A stretch of DNA of 64,000 nt from Candidatus Acidiferrales bacterium. GTDB taxonomy: Bacteria; Acidobacteriota; Terriglobia; Acidiferrales; UBA7541. Position 1 is the first letter of the stretch. Each line of letters opens with the position of its first letter. Below are positions 16,537-25,935 of this stretch, piece after piece. The notes beneath the pieces were generated by a model, which saw only the letters and a program-made list of their open reading frames with translations, had not been told where the DNA came from and made no database searches. The position numbers were made by a program, and so were the translations under genes. The DNA is taken from positions 62,001 to 126,000 of the forward strand of contig DASYYH010000011.1 of the NCBI GenBank assembly GCA_035934015.1, read 5' to 3'.

Positions 16537-17805
16537 CTACAGACGCGTCGTTATCGTTTCCAATCCGTGCGTCGCTGGGCCGGTCTCCACGCGCCACAAA
16601 GCGAAGGCGATGAACACGGCCAAGACGGCTATCGCAGTGAACATCCACAAACCGGCGTGATATCCGGCTGCGTTCACTGCGCTCGCCAGCCAATGATCGT
16701 TGGCCCAGCCAATGAGCAGATTGATGACGACGAGGCCGAGCTGCTGCACGGAATCCAGCATGCCATTGGCCAAGCCGAGGCGAGATTTATCGACAACGTA
16801 GACCAGTGCGGGCCACATCACCGCAGGCACCAGAGCAAACGCCACGCCCATCATGGCCAGCGGGATCGCGGGCGCGATTCTCGTATAGCCGAGCATGGGA
16901 AACACAGGAACAATGAGCAGCGAGCCGAACATCATCAGCAAAGAGCGATGGGCGTAGCGGTCGACGAGCAGGCCGAAAATCGGCATCCCGATCAGCGAAA
17001 AAAACGGCTCCATGCCGATCAACAACGATGCGGTCTGCGGCGAAAGGTGCCGCGCTTCGATCAGGAATTTCTGACCGAACGTCTCGAAGGGGAAAATGCA
17101 GCCGTAAAACGTGATGCAGAGCGCGGCAATCAGCCAGAAGGACTTGTCAAAGCGGAAGACTTCGCCGAATGAAATTTCCGTGCCGCGTGCGGCATGTCCG
17201 AGCGTGAATTTCCGCTCGCCGCGCGCGTCGAGAATCCAATACACGGCGGCACCGAGCAGACAAAGTCCTCCGAAGGCAACTCCAAGCAGCAGCGGCCAGC
17301 GCCAATACCTATACGCATCCGGCGCCCAGGCGGGAGAAACCTGCGCAGTCAGCGATCCCAGCCGCGCCGCCGAGCCGCGAAGACCGAACGCAAGGCTCAG
17401 GCCATCGTGCCAAAACCAGCGCGCCACGCCGACGTTGGCCGTAAGCGCGAGCGCTTCGCCGCCCGAACCAACCAGCAGCCGGCCCACAATCATGACGCCC
17501 AGCCGCGGGCTGAGCGCCGTGATGATCAGGCCGATGAAGATGAGCGCGCCGAAAATCGAAAGCGATTTTCGCGTTCCCAGACGATCAATGATGACGCCGC
17601 AAACCAGCATGGCGAGGATGTTGGGTAAGCTGTAAACGGCCTGCAGCGAGCCGATGTCTTTATTCGAAAAATGCAGTTGGCGGCTGAGCAGAGGCGCGAG
17701 CGGCCCAATGTAATCGAACGCGTAATAGCCGCCGTAGCAGGCAATACCGATGACGACGAGGATGATCCAGCGCGACGCAAGCGACGGCGCCGGCTTTTCG
17801 TTCAC
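16537..17805 (-). CDS. Major facilitator superfamily transporter
   Basis: About 422 residues with 12 predicted membrane segments, a central cytoplasmic loop around ARGERKFTLGHAARG, and the MFS motif-A-like DRLGTRKS between TM2 and TM3. It is repeated in weaker form as DRYAHRS between TM8 and TM9. The sequence resembles anion/carboxylate symporters of the ACS or OFA type, but substrate cannot be assigned. The GTG at 17805 is preferred because AAGGAAACAGGC precedes it; an ATG 15 codons upstream has no such site. As the first gene of the - strand run it is the likely uptake carrier for whatever the following five enzymes degrade. Confidence 0.8.
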   Translation of the reverse strand: MNEKPAPSLASRWIILVVIGIACYGGYYAFDYIGPLAPLLSRQLHFSNKDIGSLQAVYSLPNILAMLVCGVIIDRLGTRKSLSIFGALIFIGLIITALSPRLGVMIVGRLLVGSGGEALALTANVGVARWFWHDGLSLAFGLRGSAARLGSLTAQVSPAWAPDAYRYWRWPLLLGVAFGGLCLLGAAVYWILDARGERKFTLGHAARGTEISFGEVFRFDKSFWLIAALCITFYGCIFPFETFGQKFLIEARHLSPQTASLLIGMEPFFSLIGMPIFGLLVDRYAHRSLLMMFGSLLIVPVFPMLGYTRIAPAIPLAMMGVAFALVPAVMWPALVYVVDKSRLGLANGMLDSVQQLGLVVINLLIGWANDHWLASAVNAAGYHAGLWMFTAIAVLAVFIAFALWRVETGPATHGLETITTRL

Positions 17806-17915
17806 GCCTGTTTCCTTATGCGAAGTGGCAGCAAATCGAAAGTTCCGCACATATGCCGCGCTCCAGATGACCTCGACAGCGGCCGAGCAGCTCGCTTACT
17901 TCATTTGCCGCAAAC

Positions 17916-20900
17916 CTATTTGCCTCCACCGCTCGCTTGAGCTGCCGACGGCGGAACAAGTTTGTCGAAAGCAGCGATGTCCGTCGCCTGCAGCTGTTTC
18001 CATTTCGTGAGCTGCACGTCCAACTGCTCATTGAGCACTTTGAAAACTTCGTAGGACTGCGGCGTTGGCCCGGTATCGGCGCTATCGACAGCGTGCTGCA
18101 AAGCAATCATCTTCACGCGGATTTTCACCGGATAATTGTGGATGTCCTCCGGCGCCTGATCTTCCGGCTCGTAAATCGCGTTTTCGATCTCCGCTGCTTT
18201 TTCATCGAGGCTGTGCGCAGCGGCGATGGCGTCGGCTCCGGCGGTCCCCTGCTGGATGACGGCCGCGAGGCGCTGCCGCAGCACGTGAATCCGATTCGCG
18301 GCAACGATCAGATCGTTCAACCGATTGCGAATTCGTAGAACGAGTTCATATTGGCGCGCGAGCTCCGCCGGACTTGTTTTCACTTCGGGGTCCATCTTCA
18401 AGACGAGCGGCTCCGTGAGTGAATTTCCGTTAGCGGTCAAGCGCACGGTGTAGTTGCCCGGCAAAACGAGCGGCGCCTCCGCTGCCCCACCGAGAGCCGG
18501 ATGCGGGCCGGTTGTCAAAGAAGCAGGAGGTTCTGAGCGAAGATCCCACACGTAGCGGTTCATCCCCTTTTTGATCGGCAATGGGCGCGCGGGCTGGCCC
18601 CCACCGAAACCTCCTCCTTCTTCCACTGACGAAGCGGATTTGTGGCTGGTGAAATGGCGGACAACATTCCCATGTGCATCGAGAATATCCATGGTCACTT
18701 CGCCGCTCGGCGCGCTTTGGAAATAGTAATCAATCACGGCTCCATTGGGAGGGTTCTGAGCCACAAGCCCGCCGACCAAGCCAAATCCGCCGCCCCGACG
18801 AACGCGGTAAGCCACTTGTGGCTTGAAAAGATAAACCGAGGACTGCGCAACCTGCGGATCGAGCTGGCGCAAAGGCATAATGTCGTCGAGACTCCAAATG
18901 GCGCGGCCGTGTGTGGCGACAACGAGATCATTGCCGTGAATGATGAGGTCGCGGGCGGAGGTCACCGGCAGATTCAACTGCAGCGATTGCCAATTAGCGC
19001 CGTCATCGAAGGAAACGTAGACTCCCAGCTCTGTCCCGGCGAACAAGAGCCCGCGCCGCACGGGATCTTCGCGCACCGCCCGGACAAATAAGCCATCTGG
19101 AATGCCGTTGGTGATGGAAGTCCACGTCTTGCCATAGTCGGTCGTTTTCCAGATGTAGGGCGTGGAATCGCCGTTCTTGTAGCGGTTGACGGCAACGTAT
19201 GCCGCCCCTGCAACGTGTGGCGAAGCCTCGATCAGGCTCACCTTGCTCCACGCCGGCAGATCCTTGGGCGTAATGTTGTTCCAGTGCGCGCCGCCGTCGC
19301 GCGTGATCCAAACGTAGCCATCATCCGTGCCCGCCCAGATCAGTCCTTTCTGCAACGGTGATTCAACGACAGAAAAAATCACGTCGTAGTATTCGATGGT
19401 CGCGTTGTCGCCGGTGATCGGCCCGCCGGAGCGCACCTGTTTGGATTTGTCGTTGCGCGTCAAATCCGGGCTGATGATTTTCCAGGTTTGGCCGTCGTCG
19501 GTGGATTGGAAGAGCACGTTTCCGGCGTGATAGATGGTGTGCGGATCGAATGGCGAAATGGCGATGGGCTCGGTCCAATTGAAGCGGTACTTGGCGGCGT
19601 CGGCTCCCCAACCATCCACAGAGGTCGGCCATTCGGAAATGTCCTGATCCTGCTCGAGACGCTTATCGAAGCGCTTGATATACGAGGTTTCCTTGTCCGT
19701 GGCGAAGACGATATCTGGATCCACGGGGCTTGGAAAAATGTAAGCGCTTTCGCCGCCGCCGACGGGATAAAAATCATCGGCGGTGATGCCGCCGTGGCGC
19801 GTGCGCGTGGCAATGGAGATGGTCGTATTGTCCTGCTGCGCCGCGTAAACGCGGTAGTCGAACCGGTTGTCCGCTGAGATGTGGTAGAACTGCGCGGTGG
19901 GCTGATTGTAGATCGTGCTCCAGGTTTTCCCCGCGTTCGTCGAAACCGTCGCGCCGCCGTCGTTGCCGATGATCATCCAGGAAGGATTCGTGGGATTGAT
20001 CCATAGAGCGTGATTGTCTCCGTGCGGAACGGACGCCATGCGCTCGAACGTTTTTCCGGCATCGGTCGAGCGAAAAACCTGCATGTCCTGAATGTAAACG
20101 GTGTCGGCATTCTTGGGGTCGACCCAAAGATGCGTGAAATACCACGGCCGCTGTATCAGGTCGTGCCGGCCATTGATGAATTTCCAGCTCTGGCCGCCAT
20201 CTTCGGAGCGATATAGGCCTTTCTGTTCTCCCGTGGCTTCAACAAGCGCGTACACACGGTTCGGATTCCCTGCGGAAACAGCGACGCCGATTTTGCCGAG
20301 CAATCCCTGCGGCCAGCCGGGTCCTCCGAGTTTTTGCCACGTATCGCCGCCGTCAGTTGATTTGTAGAGGCCATCATCGGGCGAGCCGCCGCTCGTGAGA
20401 CTCCACGGGGTTCGCTGCATGGTCCACATGGCGGCATAAATGATTTGCGGATTTGTGGGATCGAAAATGAGATCGGCAGCGCCAGTCGTATCGTTTTTGT
20501 AGAGGACTTTCGTCCATGTTTGTCCGCCGTCGGTGGAGCGAAAAACGCCGCGCTCTGTGTTCGCGCCGTAAACGTGGCCCAGCGCCGCGGCAAAAACGCG
20601 ATTCGGATCGTGCGGATCGACGAGAATTTTCCCGATGTGCCGAGAGTCGGTGAGTCCAATATGCTGCCACGTCTTGCCAGCGTCGGTGGATTTGTAGATG
20701 CCGTCGCCATAGGCCATGTCGCCGCGAGGACACGCTTCACCAGTGCCAACGTAAACGATGTTCGGCTGGGAGTAGGCGACAGCGACGGAGCCGATGGAGA
20801 AAACCGAGCCTTTATTCCACAGCGGTTCCCAGGTCTGGCCAGCGTCCGTCGTTTTCCAAACGCCGCCGCCGACGGAACCCATGTAGTAAGTCAGTGGGTC

Positions 20901-21089
20901 GCCGGGGATGCCCGTGACGGATTCGACCCGGCCTCCGCGAAACGGGCCAATCAATCGCCACTGCATTCCGCTGTAAAGACTCTTGTCGTACGTTTGCGAC
21001 TGCGCCAGCTCAGCATGATTGCCGAAAACAAATACGATTGCCGCACTGAAAAATACGAACAACGCTGCCGGCTTCCATAGTTTTCTCAT
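17916..21089 (-). CDS. Giant secreted VPS10/BNR beta-propeller protein 1
   Basis: 1057 residues. An N-terminal membrane/signal segment (about 8-25) is followed by two beta-propellers built from Asp-box repeats (S/T-x-D-x-G-x-x-W). At least ten boxes are visible, among them KTTDAGQTWEP, KSTDAGKTWQH, RSTDGGQTWTK, KSTDGGDTWQK, RSEDGGQSWKF, QSTDDGQTWKI and TRDGGAHWNN. The C-terminal 300 residues form a beta-sandwich-like region and a helical segment. Such proteins are abundant in Acidobacteriota and are usually annotated as VPS10 domain or glycosyl hydrolase; no glycosidase catalytic residues can be assigned. It is divergent from a paralogue across about 200 bp. Confidence 0.85.
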   Translation of the reverse strand: MRKLWKPAALFVFFSAAIVFVFGNHAELAQSQTYDKSLYSGMQWRLIGPFRGGRVESVTGIPGDPLTYYMGSVGGGVWKTTDAGQTWEPLWNKGSVFSIGSVAVAYSQPNIVYVGTGEACPRGDMAYGDGIYKSTDAGKTWQHIGLTDSRHIGKILVDPHDPNRVFAAALGHVYGANTERGVFRSTDGGQTWTKVLYKNDTTGAADLIFDPTNPQIIYAAMWTMQRTPWSLTSGGSPDDGLYKSTDGGDTWQKLGGPGWPQGLLGKIGVAVSAGNPNRVYALVEATGEQKGLYRSEDGGQSWKFINGRHDLIQRPWYFTHLWVDPKNADTVYIQDMQVFRSTDAGKTFERMASVPHGDNHALWINPTNPSWMIIGNDGGATVSTNAGKTWSTIYNQPTAQFYHISADNRFDYRVYAAQQDNTTISIATRTRHGGITADDFYPVGGGESAYIFPSPVDPDIVFATDKETSYIKRFDKRLEQDQDISEWPTSVDGWGADAAKYRFNWTEPIAISPFDPHTIYHAGNVLFQSTDDGQTWKIISPDLTRNDKSKQVRSGGPITGDNATIEYYDVIFSVVESPLQKGLIWAGTDDGYVWITRDGGAHWNNITPKDLPAWSKVSLIEASPHVAGAAYVAVNRYKNGDSTPYIWKTTDYGKTWTSITNGIPDGLFVRAVREDPVRRGLLFAGTELGVYVSFDDGANWQSLQLNLPVTSARDLIIHGNDLVVATHGRAIWSLDDIMPLRQLDPQVAQSSVYLFKPQVAYRVRRGGGFGLVGGLVAQNPPNGAVIDYYFQSAPSGEVTMDILDAHGNVVRHFTSHKSASSVEEGGGFGGGQPARPLPIKKGMNRYVWDLRSEPPASLTTGPHPALGGAAEAPLVLPGNYTVRLTANGNSLTEPLVLKMDPEVKTSPAELARQYELVLRIRNRLNDLIVAANRIHVLRQRLAAVIQQGTAGADAIAAAHSLDEKAAEIENAIYEPEDQAPEDIHNYPVKIRVKMIALQHAVDSADTGPTPQSYEVFKVLNEQLDVQLTKWKQLQATDIAAFDKLVPPSAAQASGGGK

Positions 21090-21292
21090 GTGTCCCCGTC
21101 CCTTGCCATATCCGGCGTTGCAACCTCGACGGCTTATGAAACGTCAAGCGGGGGACATTCTAGCCGAAGTGAAGAACAACGCCAGAATATTCCGCGCGTC
21201 TCCCGCAGCCTGTGTCGCTGCACATTTGTCTTGCGCATAGAACGCGACGGCTGTAGTTTAGCGGCGATTTTCACTGAGGGTAGGAGGCCAAA

Positions 21293-24200
21293 ATGCGAAA
21301 CGATAGCCGGTTGTCGAAGAATTTGTTCGTCGTAATACTTGCTCTCGCGATTTTTGCGATTTTCGCCGCGGTATGGACCGCACCCGAGATGGCGCAAGGA
21401 CGCCGCGGAGGTCAGGACGCAATGGGCGGTGGAGAGAATGGTCTTGGAGCGCTGCATTTCCGCGCACTCGGGCCGGAGGGCAATCGCGTCGCGTCGATTG
21501 TCGGAGAGCCTGGAAATCCCAGCGTCGTTTACATCGGCGCGGCCGATGGCGGCATCTGGAAAACATCTGATGGCGGCACGAATTGGGCGCCGGTCTTCGA
21601 TCACGAAGACGTTTCCGCAGTCGGCGCGCTGGCGATGGCCCCGTCGAATCACGATGAGATTTGGGCCGGCACAGGCGAGCCCTGGATGATCCGCCCTTAC
21701 TATTCGCTCGGCGATGGAGTCTACAAATCAACGGACGCGGGCCGCAGTTGGCAACACGTGGGCCTCGACGAAACCGGCCGCATCGCGCGCATCATCGTGG
21801 ACCCGCACGATGCCAACACCGCGCTCGTTTGCGCGGTCGGCCAGGCGGTTCGTCCGCAGCATGAGCGTGGAATCTTTCGCACGACCGACGGCGGAAAAAC
21901 GTGGCAGCAGGTTCTCTACGTCAACGACGACACAGGATGCTCGGAGATGGCCATGGATCCGAGCGATTCGAACACGATTTATGCTGGCATGTGGCAAGTG
22001 TCGGTTCATCGCTGGGATTTGGATAGCGGCGGGACGGGCAGCGGCGTCTACGTGAGCCGCGACGGCGGAAACAATTGGACGAAAATCAGCGGCCACGGCC
22101 TGCCAGCCGCGGATCATCCGATCGGAAAAGTCGCCGTAGCCGTCGCGAGAAGCAATCCGAATCGCGTCTACGCGCTGCTGCAGGATACGACGCCGGGACT
22201 TTATCGCTCCGACGACCGCGGGCATTCGTGGACTCTCGTCAATCAGACGCACGTTACGGATGAGCGCTCTCCGTATTACACGCGATTTGCAGTTTCACCC
22301 AGCGATGAAAACCTTCTCTATTTTGTTTCCGTGGCGTTCAGCATGTCGCGCGATGGTGGCAATACGGTATTCATTCCCGGCGGCTTCGGCGGCGGTGCGG
22401 CGGCGCGTGCAGAAACGAGCGGGCCTCCTCCAGCGACGGGTGTCGAATCCGCGGGCGGCGACAATCACGACATCTGGATCGACCCAACGAATGCGAACCG
22501 CATCCTCGTTGCCAATGACGCTGGCGTGAGCATCAGCAACAATCACGGCGCAACATACCAGCGATTCCTCCTGCCGATTTCGCAGGTCTATCACGTCGAG
22601 GCCGACAACGAAATTCCCTACAACGTCATGGGCAATATTCAGGACAAATCCTCCTACCGCGGCCCGAGCCGCACGCTTTCCGGCGGATTTTTTGGCAACG
22701 GAATTACGCTTGGCAATTGGACCGGCGCAGGCGGTTGCGAAGATGGTTTCGCTGTGCCGGATCCCGTGGACGCGAACATCGTATGGTCAGGCTGCGACAA
22801 TGGCCGTATCGACCGCTTCGACGCGCGAACCGGCATGGCCCGTGACGTCACCGCCTGGCCCATCACAAGCTACGGTTGGCCGCCGGCGAAGATGAAATAT
22901 CGCTGGGATTGGGTCACGCCCATCGCCATTTCGCCTCACGACCACAATCGCGTCTACATCGGCGCGCAGGTCGTTTTCATGACGACGGACGGTGGGCAAT
23001 CGTGGAAAGTCATCAGCCCCGATCTCACGGCGAACAACAAAGATCACGAGCAAGACTCTGGCGGAATTTCGTCAGACGATCTCGTGACCTACGACGGCGC
23101 CACAATTTATTCCATCGCCGAATCGCCCGCGAAGGCTGGCGTCATCTGGACCGGCAGCGACGACGGCCAGGTCAACGTCACGCAAGACGGCGGTGCGCAC
23201 TGGACCAACGTCACGAAAAACATTCCCGATCTCCCTGCGTGGGGCACCGTCTGGAGCGTCGAGCCTTCGCATTTCGCCGCGGGCACAGCCTACGTCGCCA
23301 TCAATTTGCAGCATGTCGGAATTTACGACGCGCGCGTCTACGAAACGAACGATTACGGCGCAACGTGGAAACTCATCACCGCGAGCGTCCCGAAGAGCGT
23401 CAATAGCAGCGCGCACATCATCGTCGAAGATCCTGTCCGCAGAGGTATGCTGTTCCTCGGCACGGACAACGCGCTCTATGTCACCTGGGACGACGGCGAT
23501 CACTGGACGCACTTGCGCAATAATCTTCCTCCCGCGCCCGTGTATTGGATGCAAATCCAGAAGACGTTCAACGATCTTGTCATCGGCACGCACGGCCGCG
23601 GCGTCTACATCCTCGACGACATCACTCCGCTGCGCGAATGGGATTCCGCGCAGTCGAAGGATTTTCAGTTGTTCAAGGCGCGGCCCGCGTATCGTTTCCG
23701 CCACACCGACGATGCGCGCGAATCCGACGTTGGCTCGCACGTCGTCGGCGAAAATCCTCCGTATGGCGCGGACATCAATTTCTATCTCAAATCTCCCGCC
23801 AAGGACGTGCAACTGACGTTCACCGGCGCCAACAACGAAACCATCCGCACGCTCAAGGTTGACGGCCACCCCGGCCTGAACCGCGTCTGGTGGGATTTGC
23901 GCTATGAACCGGGCTTGCCCGTGAAGATGCAAACCACTCCGTTCGATGCGCCGTGGGCCGAGCCGCATCACAATTACGCCGCTTACGGAACGCGCATTCC
24001 GCCCGCGGGCCCTGTAGTTGTCCCGGGAACTTACACGGTTCATGTTAAGGCAGGCAGCAACGAAGGCTCAGCGCAGCTCGCCGTCCTTCCCGATCCGCAT
24101 TCGCCCGGCACCGAGCAGTCCATCCGCGCGCAAGTGCAGTTCTCGCGCCAGGTGCTCGACGAAGAAAATCAGGCCGCGGACATGATCAATCATCTCGAGT

Positions 24201-24604
24201 GGACGCGCCGCCAGGTCGAAGACCTCGAAACCGTCCTCAACGCCGACGCGCAAAAGCACGCCGCCGCGATTCAGGCCGCGAAGGATTTCGAAGTCAAAGT
24301 CGTCGCGCTCGAAGGCAAGCTGATCGACGTCCACAATACCGGTCGCAGCGAAGACGCCTTCCGCAATCCCGTGCAGCTCTATGAACGCATCAGTTGGATG
24401 ATTGGCCAGATGGTCGGCACGCCCGGCGGCGGTGGCGGAGGCGGCGATCTCGCGCCCACGGCGCAGCAAATTGCCGTCAACGATGAATTCAAACAGCAGC
24501 TCACCGAAATTCAAGGCGAGTTCAAGCAGTTCGTCGGCCACGACACGCCAGCCTTCAATTCGATGCTCAAGCAAAATCACGTGACCGCATCGATTGAACC
24601 CTAG
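21293..24604 (+). CDS. Giant secreted VPS10/BNR beta-propeller protein 2
   Basis: 1103 residues, a paralogue of the divergently transcribed neighbour. A signal/membrane segment at about 9-33 is followed by Asp-box repeats such as KTSDGGTNWAP, KSTDAGRSWQH, RTTDGGKTWQQ, VSRDGGNNWTK, RSDDRGHSWTL, MTTDGGQSWKV, TQDGGAHWTN and ETNDYGATWKL. A region ending ...YILDDITPLREW is shared with protein 1 (WSLDDIMPLRQL). A C-terminal helical part contains a run of seven glycines near residue 1045. The ribosome binding site is AGGGTAGGAGG before the ATG. The function is unknown; a surface scaffold or peptide/glycan-binding role would fit the fold. Confidence 0.85.
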   Translation: MRNDSRLSKNLFVVILALAIFAIFAAVWTAPEMAQGRRGGQDAMGGGENGLGALHFRALGPEGNRVASIVGEPGNPSVVYIGAADGGIWKTSDGGTNWAPVFDHEDVSAVGALAMAPSNHDEIWAGTGEPWMIRPYYSLGDGVYKSTDAGRSWQHVGLDETGRIARIIVDPHDANTALVCAVGQAVRPQHERGIFRTTDGGKTWQQVLYVNDDTGCSEMAMDPSDSNTIYAGMWQVSVHRWDLDSGGTGSGVYVSRDGGNNWTKISGHGLPAADHPIGKVAVAVARSNPNRVYALLQDTTPGLYRSDDRGHSWTLVNQTHVTDERSPYYTRFAVSPSDENLLYFVSVAFSMSRDGGNTVFIPGGFGGGAAARAETSGPPPATGVESAGGDNHDIWIDPTNANRILVANDAGVSISNNHGATYQRFLLPISQVYHVEADNEIPYNVMGNIQDKSSYRGPSRTLSGGFFGNGITLGNWTGAGGCEDGFAVPDPVDANIVWSGCDNGRIDRFDARTGMARDVTAWPITSYGWPPAKMKYRWDWVTPIAISPHDHNRVYIGAQVVFMTTDGGQSWKVISPDLTANNKDHEQDSGGISSDDLVTYDGATIYSIAESPAKAGVIWTGSDDGQVNVTQDGGAHWTNVTKNIPDLPAWGTVWSVEPSHFAAGTAYVAINLQHVGIYDARVYETNDYGATWKLITASVPKSVNSSAHIIVEDPVRRGMLFLGTDNALYVTWDDGDHWTHLRNNLPPAPVYWMQIQKTFNDLVIGTHGRGVYILDDITPLREWDSAQSKDFQLFKARPAYRFRHTDDARESDVGSHVVGENPPYGADINFYLKSPAKDVQLTFTGANNETIRTLKVDGHPGLNRVWWDLRYEPGLPVKMQTTPFDAPWAEPHHNYAAYGTRIPPAGPVVVPGTYTVHVKAGSNEGSAQLAVLPDPHSPGTEQSIRAQVQFSRQVLDEENQAADMINHLEWTRRQVEDLETVLNADAQKHAAAIQAAKDFEVKVVALEGKLIDVHNTGRSEDAFRNPVQLYERISWMIGQMVGTPGGGGGGGDLAPTAQQIAVNDEFKQQLTEIQGEFKQFVGHDTPAFNSMLKQNHVTASIEP

Positions 24605-24630
24605 CGCCGCTGGCTGAAAAACTCATTCGC

Positions 24631-24670
24631 GTGTCATTCTGAGGAGCCGAAGGCGACGAAGAATCTGCAG
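24631..24670 (+). repeat. Intergenic repeat of the GTCATTCTGAG...GAAGAATCTG type
   Basis: GTGTCATTCTGAGGAGCC followed by GAAGGCGACGAAGAATCTG. From memory, very similar short sequences occur many times between genes in Acidobacteriota and other soil phyla. It is single-copy in this window, so its repeat status rests on prior knowledge. Confidence 0.4.
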
Positions 24671-24795
24671 TTTTCTTTGAATTTCGGCACAAGCCGAGTT
24701 TTCGTTCTGGCCCAAGACGGCAACTCGGAGTGTTTTCACCGAGCTCCTAGGGGCAGTCGCGCGCGGAGGGGACGGTACACGATTCCTATGGAGAC

Positions 24796-24826
24796 TGGAG
24801 CCGAGGGGCGGACCTGAACCGTCGAC
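24796..24826 (-). repeat. Distal attachment-site copy of the tRNA-Thr 3' end
   Basis: 31 bases match the 3' end of tRNA-Thr(CGT) (25936-25966) with two mismatches, in the same orientation. They include the terminal CCA, and the copy keeps the unusual A-C mismatch of the T stem. Upstream of this part the sequence has no D arm or matching acceptor strand, so it is a fragment, not a gene. This is the arrangement left by integration at a tRNA 3' end. Confidence 0.7.
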
Positions 24827-25935
24827 TGCCTAACAATAGGCACTAGACATTATGACGCGAGGGCGAATCTAATGTCACAAGCCGGGTTTTTCTTTGGACC
24901 TGTGGCTGAAGCGTTTCCGCCTAGGTCTGGGGGCGTGCGTTCGCGGCGACCTAGGAGGGACGGATGCCCCTACGGCATCGCTGGCGGACTGCGGGTTCCG
25001 CTCATCGGTACGGAGCGAGTCCTGTGCGGCTACAAGGAGTGGACTGGCCCAGTTGGCATACTTGGCTCGCTGCATGACCCCTCCCGCTGGCGTGAATGCG
25101 AGAGCTCCCGGTCCCACATTAGAGAATACGCTGTACTGGAGCACCTGTTCCTCGGCGAGTCTTTTTTGTCGGGTCATTTCGGCTTCGCTGGCAATGTCTT
25201 GGACTATCGGGATGAGTCCGCGGACGAGTTCTAGAGTATCGGCGGCGATCTCGTCGGAAGAACGCTTCAATGGAGCCGCTCCCTCTGACGCTGGCAGGGA
25301 GTCCATCTCTTTTTCTAAGTCCGTCCACCACATCCTGTCGAATATGGAATCCAGTCTTTTTTGCTCGATAGGTGACCCTAGGTTCTCGTTGATAGAATGA
25401 ATCAGTTTTCGCGTGCCCTCCTTCTCTGCCCTTGTCGCCTGGAACATTCCGAGAGGGTCCTTGACGTCCTGTGGTTCCAAACCGCCTATGAGGTAGGTCC
25501 ATACACGCGCCTGAGTATCACTGGCTTTAGACAGCGCGCCAGCTTCGAAGAGAATCCATTCCGCCGTAAGGTTCTCGGAAGTCAGGCAGACAATTCCAGC
25601 TTTCATGGTGTTTAGAGCCTTAATTATCTCGTCGCGCCATCGGGTTCCCGGGTCGATGTTTGCCGTTGAGATCCATGGCTTGGCGGCAGGGATTATCGTC
25701 GGAAGCAAGTCTTTCAGCGCCTCTGCAACCCTTCTGCTTCGTGGCCCGGACTGGCTAATGAAAACATTGCTTGTTTCTTCCATCGCGTAACTCCAAATGT
25801 AAGGGTCGAAGCAGGATAACACTTTTCACGCGGGAGGGAGTACTCAGCTGCTAAGTTAACGGGATGATTCTCCGCTTGGCATGCACGTAGTTTGCGGCTT
25901 ACAAGCGGCAAATCCCCGCATCGCCAAAGGTTGGA
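24827..25935. mobile_element. 1.1-kb island inserted at tRNA-Thr carrying one TIR gene
   Basis: The segment lies between the 3' end of tRNA-Thr and a direct-repeat copy of that end. It contains one gene, a TIR-domain protein, reading in the same direction as the tRNA. No integrase or transposase frame is present, so the element is either decayed, mobilised in trans, or the result of deletion within a larger island. The bounds are given by the repeats. Confidence 0.6.
24875..25783 (-). CDS. TIR-domain protein, probable NAD-degrading defence effector
   Basis: 302 residues. The N-terminal TIR domain (about 5-145) starts NVFISQSGPRSRRVAEAL and includes PWISTANIDPGTRW. The WILFEAGAL motif places a Glu at about residue 80, where NADase TIR domains have their catalytic Glu. 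A helical region (about 150-215) follows, then a Pro/Arg-rich basic tail that looks degenerate. Bacterial TIR proteins commonly consume NAD during phage defence, with a sensor or a partner protein. No sensor domain, Sir2, SLOG or STING partner lies nearby. The ATG at 25783 is chosen because GGAG lies seven bases upstream; the frame has 13 more codons 5'. It is located between tRNA-derived direct repeats, which suggests acquisition. Activity is inferred. Confidence 0.7.
   Translation of the reverse strand: MEETSNVFISQSGPRSRRVAEALKDLLPTIIPAAKPWISTANIDPGTRWRDEIIKALNTMKAGIVCLTSENLTAEWILFEAGALSKASDTQARVWTYLIGGLEPQDVKDPLGMFQATRAEKEGTRKLIHSINENLGSPIEQKRLDSIFDRMWWTDLEKEMDSLPASEGAAPLKRSSDEIAADTLELVRGLIPIVQDIASEAEMTRQKRLAEEQVLQYSVFSNVGPGALAFTPAGGVMQRAKYANWASPLLVAAQDSLRTDERNPQSASDAVGASVPPRSPRTHAPRPRRKRFSHRSKEKPGL

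Noticed and set aside
24796-24870. A second tRNA gene on the - strand
   Set aside because: Only the T arm and acceptor 3' strand match tRNA-Thr. The D arm and the 5' acceptor strand cannot be found, so it is an attachment-site fragment.
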